From contig DINI01000032.1 of assembly GCA_002426755.1 (NCBI GenBank), positions 373-8,255 on the forward strand: 7,883 nt of DNA, given 5' to 3'. How positions within the stretch are numbered: position 1 is the first letter of the stretch; every line of letters begins with the position of its first letter. This stretch comes from Flavobacteriaceae bacterium UBA5544 (lineage in GTDB: Bacteria > Bacteroidota > Bacteroidia > Flavobacteriales > Flavobacteriaceae). The translations under genes were made by a program, and so were the position numbers. Positions 6,554 through 7,883 of this stretch are shown here, one piece after another. A model generated the notes under the pieces. It was not told the DNA's origin and ran no database searches. It worked only from the letters and a program-made list of their open reading frames with translations.

Positions 6554-7261
6554 TTAATTACGAGCTTTATTTAATTTTATAAGTTTTCGCCAATACAGAT
6601 GTTCGTATAATCCAGACCAGTACATCCCAAAAGTAAAGGCGAATAATAATTCTTCAATCGGAATGCCCAAGACAAGAATATGGGTCAGGTTGTTCAGATT
6701 CCAGTACAACTCCACATATTGGGGATAGAACGGAAGTATGCTTCCGAAATAAATGAAGTACAATACCGTAAACAAAATTCCCCCAACCCATATCTTTCCT
6801 TTTAAATCTGGGCGACAGTAGAGTGTTGCCAATCCACCAATAAAGAGAGCGATAATCCCACAATAGATATGGTTAAGCGATGTAAACAGAGCCAGTAAAA
6901 TGAATATGACCACTGGCGTAAAGAGTATATAATTATGTAGCCGATGCCTTTTGTGGTTTCTCTCGATATGTGGTATTTCGGAAAGGCCTCGCTTAAAAAT
7001 CAGGTTATAAACAACTGTACCTATTCCGCCTATGGCGAAAGAAAATATTAAACTTTCAATGTCAAAGCCTGTTTTTTCGGCCAATTCAAATAATGATGGT
7101 GGCATCCAATATTCTGGCACAAACAAGGGCTCTGTTAAACCAAACGGCATAGTGATTAGGCTCATTTGAAGCATTGCTTTTCTATTTTCTTTTTTGGACA
7201 AGTAGATAACTGCCCAAAGAGCTAAAATGATAAGCGACCATATAAACCAGACATTCTGCAT
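6554..7261 (-). CDS. lycopene cyclase domain-containing membrane protein
   Basis: An integral membrane protein (235 aa) with about seven hydrophobic segments (near 4-21, 31-48, 69-89, 110-130, 132-148, 158-178, 194-213). It appears to hold two copies of the CarR/CrtYc-CrtYd type lycopene cyclase domain. The first is marked by EPLFVPEYWMPPSLFEL (44-60) and GFDIESLIFSFAIGG (65-79), the second by LGIPIEELLFAFTFGMYWSG (198-217). The IEx(L/F)(L/I)F core repeats in both. Heterodimeric or fused CrtY-type cyclases convert lycopene to beta-carotene, but nothing else here belongs to carotenoid synthesis, and the hydrophilic middle (RGLSEIPHIERNHKRHRLH, 91-109) is unusually basic. Many family members are annotated by domain only, so a carotenoid reaction should not be assumed. 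Neighbours are a DUF5676-like gene 18 nt upstream and the stress protein 16 nt downstream. The domain call is fairly secure; the function is unknown. Confidence 0.8.
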   Translation of the reverse strand: MQNVWFIWSLIILALWAVIYLSKKENRKAMLQMSLITMPFGLTEPLFVPEYWMPPSLFELAEKTGFDIESLIFSFAIGGIGTVVYNLIFKRGLSEIPHIERNHKRHRLHNYILFTPVVIFILLALFTSLNHIYCGIIALFIGGLATLYCRPDLKGKIWVGGILFTVLYFIYFGSILPFYPQYVELYWNLNNLTHILVLGIPIEELLFAFTFGMYWSGLYEHLYWRKLIKLNKARN

Positions 7262-7279
7262 AATCCTAAAATGGTTTTC

Positions 7280-7558
7280 CTATTTTTTAACTTTTATTTG
7301 TGCGTTATAAAATGCTCCAATACAAGCCCCTATTAACCACCAAAGAATAAAAGTTTGTATTATTCCCATTAACACTTCTAAAGGTGGTACATCCATTCTA
7401 ATGATACTGGTAGTATCCAAGCCGTGCAAAAGGCTGTTGAAAAAGGTAATTGAACCTTCTTGTCCTGCTGTTAACATTACAATCATACAGCCCAAATAAA
7501 TTAAGGTTCCTGTTAGACCGAAAGCAAAACCGAGTTTTTTTATGTTTAATCGATACAT
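7280..7558 (-). CDS. small two-helix membrane protein, DUF5676-like
   Basis: A 92-residue protein with two predicted transmembrane helices: about 10-31 (FAFGLTGTLIYLGCMIVML) and about 62-84 (LMGIIQTFILWWLIGACIGAFYN). A polar loop between them contains a predicted amphipathic stretch and MDVPPLE. The start MYRLNIKKLGFAFGLTG and the end IGACIGAFYN resemble DUF5676 family membrane proteins, which have the same size and layout; this match is from memory and not certain. Function unknown. It is flanked by SHOCT and lycopene-cyclase-domain genes with gaps of 17 and 18 nt. ATG at 7558 is the only sensible start, preceded by an A/T-rich leader. Confidence 0.8.
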   Translation of the reverse strand: MYRLNIKKLGFAFGLTGTLIYLGCMIVMLTAGQEGSITFFNSLLHGLDTTSIIRMDVPPLEVLMGIIQTFILWWLIGACIGAFYNAQIKVKK

Positions 7559-7575
7559 AGTTTTATAATTTTGAG

Positions 7576-7782
7576 TTAGTTTTCTGATTTTAGAATCTTT
7601 TTAGATTCTTCAAATTCTTCCTTGGATAATTCGCCTTTTGCAAAGCGTTTTTTAAGAATATCCAGTGGGCTGTCCTTCTTTGTTTTTTGATAAGGTATGT
7701 CTGTAGGAATGAAAAATATCCAGGCCAAGAAAAAAAACCAGATAATCCACCATATAAAATGCATACCGCCGTAGTGATTCAT
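7576..7782 (-). CDS. SHOCT domain-containing small membrane protein
   Basis: A 68-residue protein with one N-terminal transmembrane helix (about 8-26, FIWWIIWFFFLAWIFFIP) and a C-terminal SHOCT domain (about 38-66): SPLDILKKRFAKGELSKEEF followed by EESKKILKS. SHOCT is a short helical module, usually at protein C-termini, thought to mediate oligomerisation or protein contacts; it has no known catalytic activity. An His/Gly/Met-rich start (MNHYGGMH) precedes the helix. The gene lies 11 nt downstream of another SHOCT gene and 17 nt upstream of the DUF5676-like gene. Its 3' half is nearly identical in DNA to the neighbouring SHOCT gene, showing recent duplication or gene conversion. Confidence 0.88.
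   Translation of the reverse strand: MNHYGGMHFIWWIIWFFFLAWIFFIPTDIPYQKTKKDSPLDILKKRFAKGELSKEEFEESKKILKSEN
7595..7647. repeat. direct repeat copy 1 (SHOCT coding sequence)
   Basis: This 53-bp stretch matches 7831-7883 at 50 of 53 positions without gaps. It encodes the SHOCT domain from RFAKGE to KKIL. The identity starts at the end of the domain codons and reaches the right window edge in the second copy, so the true repeat may be longer. Confidence 0.9.
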
Positions 7783-7793
7783 AATATTAGTTT

Positions 7794-7883
7794 TTAGGAA
7801 TTAAGGTTTTTAGTAAAATCCGCGTTTAAAATCTTTTTAGATTCTTCATAATCTTCCTTGGATATTTCGCCTTTTGCAAAGCG
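7794..7883 (-). CDS. SHOCT domain-containing protein, C-terminal fragment (5' end outside window)
   Basis: The last 29 codons and TAA stop of a gene entering from the right edge. The readable end is RFAKGEISKEDYEESKKIL followed by NADFTKNLNS. It matches the SHOCT domain of the next gene (RFAKGELSKEEFEESKKIL) at 15 of 19 residues, the differences being conservative. The tail after the domain is 10 residues, longer than in the neighbour. No start, membrane segment or other domain can be seen because the 5' part is missing, so whether it is also a small one-helix protein is unknown. The stop is 11 nt before the next ATG, so both are in the same transcript. Confidence 0.82.
   Translation of the reverse strand, partial: RFAKGEISKEDYEESKKILNADFTKNLNS
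7831..7883. repeat. direct repeat copy 2 (SHOCT coding sequence, runs to the window edge)
   Basis: Partner of the repeat at 7595-7647, three mismatches in 53 bp, same orientation, 236 bp apart. It is cut by the window end, so its full extent is not known. Confidence 0.9.

Noticed and set aside
7592..7609. Short inverted repeat AGAATCT-TTTT-AGATTCT near the end of the SHOCT gene, considered as a terminator
   Set aside because: It is 7 bp, AT-rich, lies within the codons for EESKKIL, is not followed by a T-tract on the transcript strand, and is degenerate in the paralogue.

Overview
The window is a stretch of one gene cluster read entirely from the minus strand. It holds nine complete genes and two cut by the window edges. 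The sequence is AT-rich, and the starts are preceded by A/T-rich leaders with almost no Shine-Dalgarno motifs. With the protein types seen, this points to a Bacteroidota bacterium, probably a member of the Flavobacteriia; that assignment is an inference.

In transcription order (right to left) the genes are: a SHOCT-domain protein (only its C-terminal end is inside); a second SHOCT protein with a membrane segment; a small two-helix membrane protein resembling DUF5676; a polytopic membrane protein with two lycopene-cyclase-type domains; a single-domain universal stress protein; a type II NADH:quinone oxidoreductase (NDH-2); an APC-family amino-acid permease; an archaeal-type (type II) glyceraldehyde-3-phosphate dehydrogenase; a DhnA/FbaB-type class I fructose-bisphosphate aldolase; a membrane-anchored alpha/beta hydrolase; and the first 89 codons of 6-phosphofructokinase. 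Nine junctions have gaps of 7 to 43 nt and the last is an 11-nt overlap. No gene-free stretch reaches 50 bases, and no terminator or promoter was found. The simplest reading is one long operon whose promoter lies beyond position 7883.

The left third encodes three consecutive glycolytic steps: F6P to FBP, FBP to triose phosphates, and GAP to 1,3-bisphosphoglycerate. The GAPDH is the archaeal-type enzyme, unrelated in sequence to the usual bacterial GapA. The NDH-2 could return the NADH made by GAPDH to the quinone pool. The universal stress protein and the small membrane proteins of the right third suggest a stress or energy-limitation context. The working model is an accessory, self-contained 'alternative glycolysis plus NADH disposal' operon. 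The individual family assignments are well supported. The joint function, and the roles of the lycopene-cyclase-domain, DUF5676-like and SHOCT proteins in it, are inference. There are no transposases, integrases, tRNAs, rRNAs or CRISPR repeats. Two non-protein signals stand out: a perfect 14-bp inverted repeat inside the hydrolase gene, and a 53-bp direct repeat (50 of 53 identical) shared by the two SHOCT genes.
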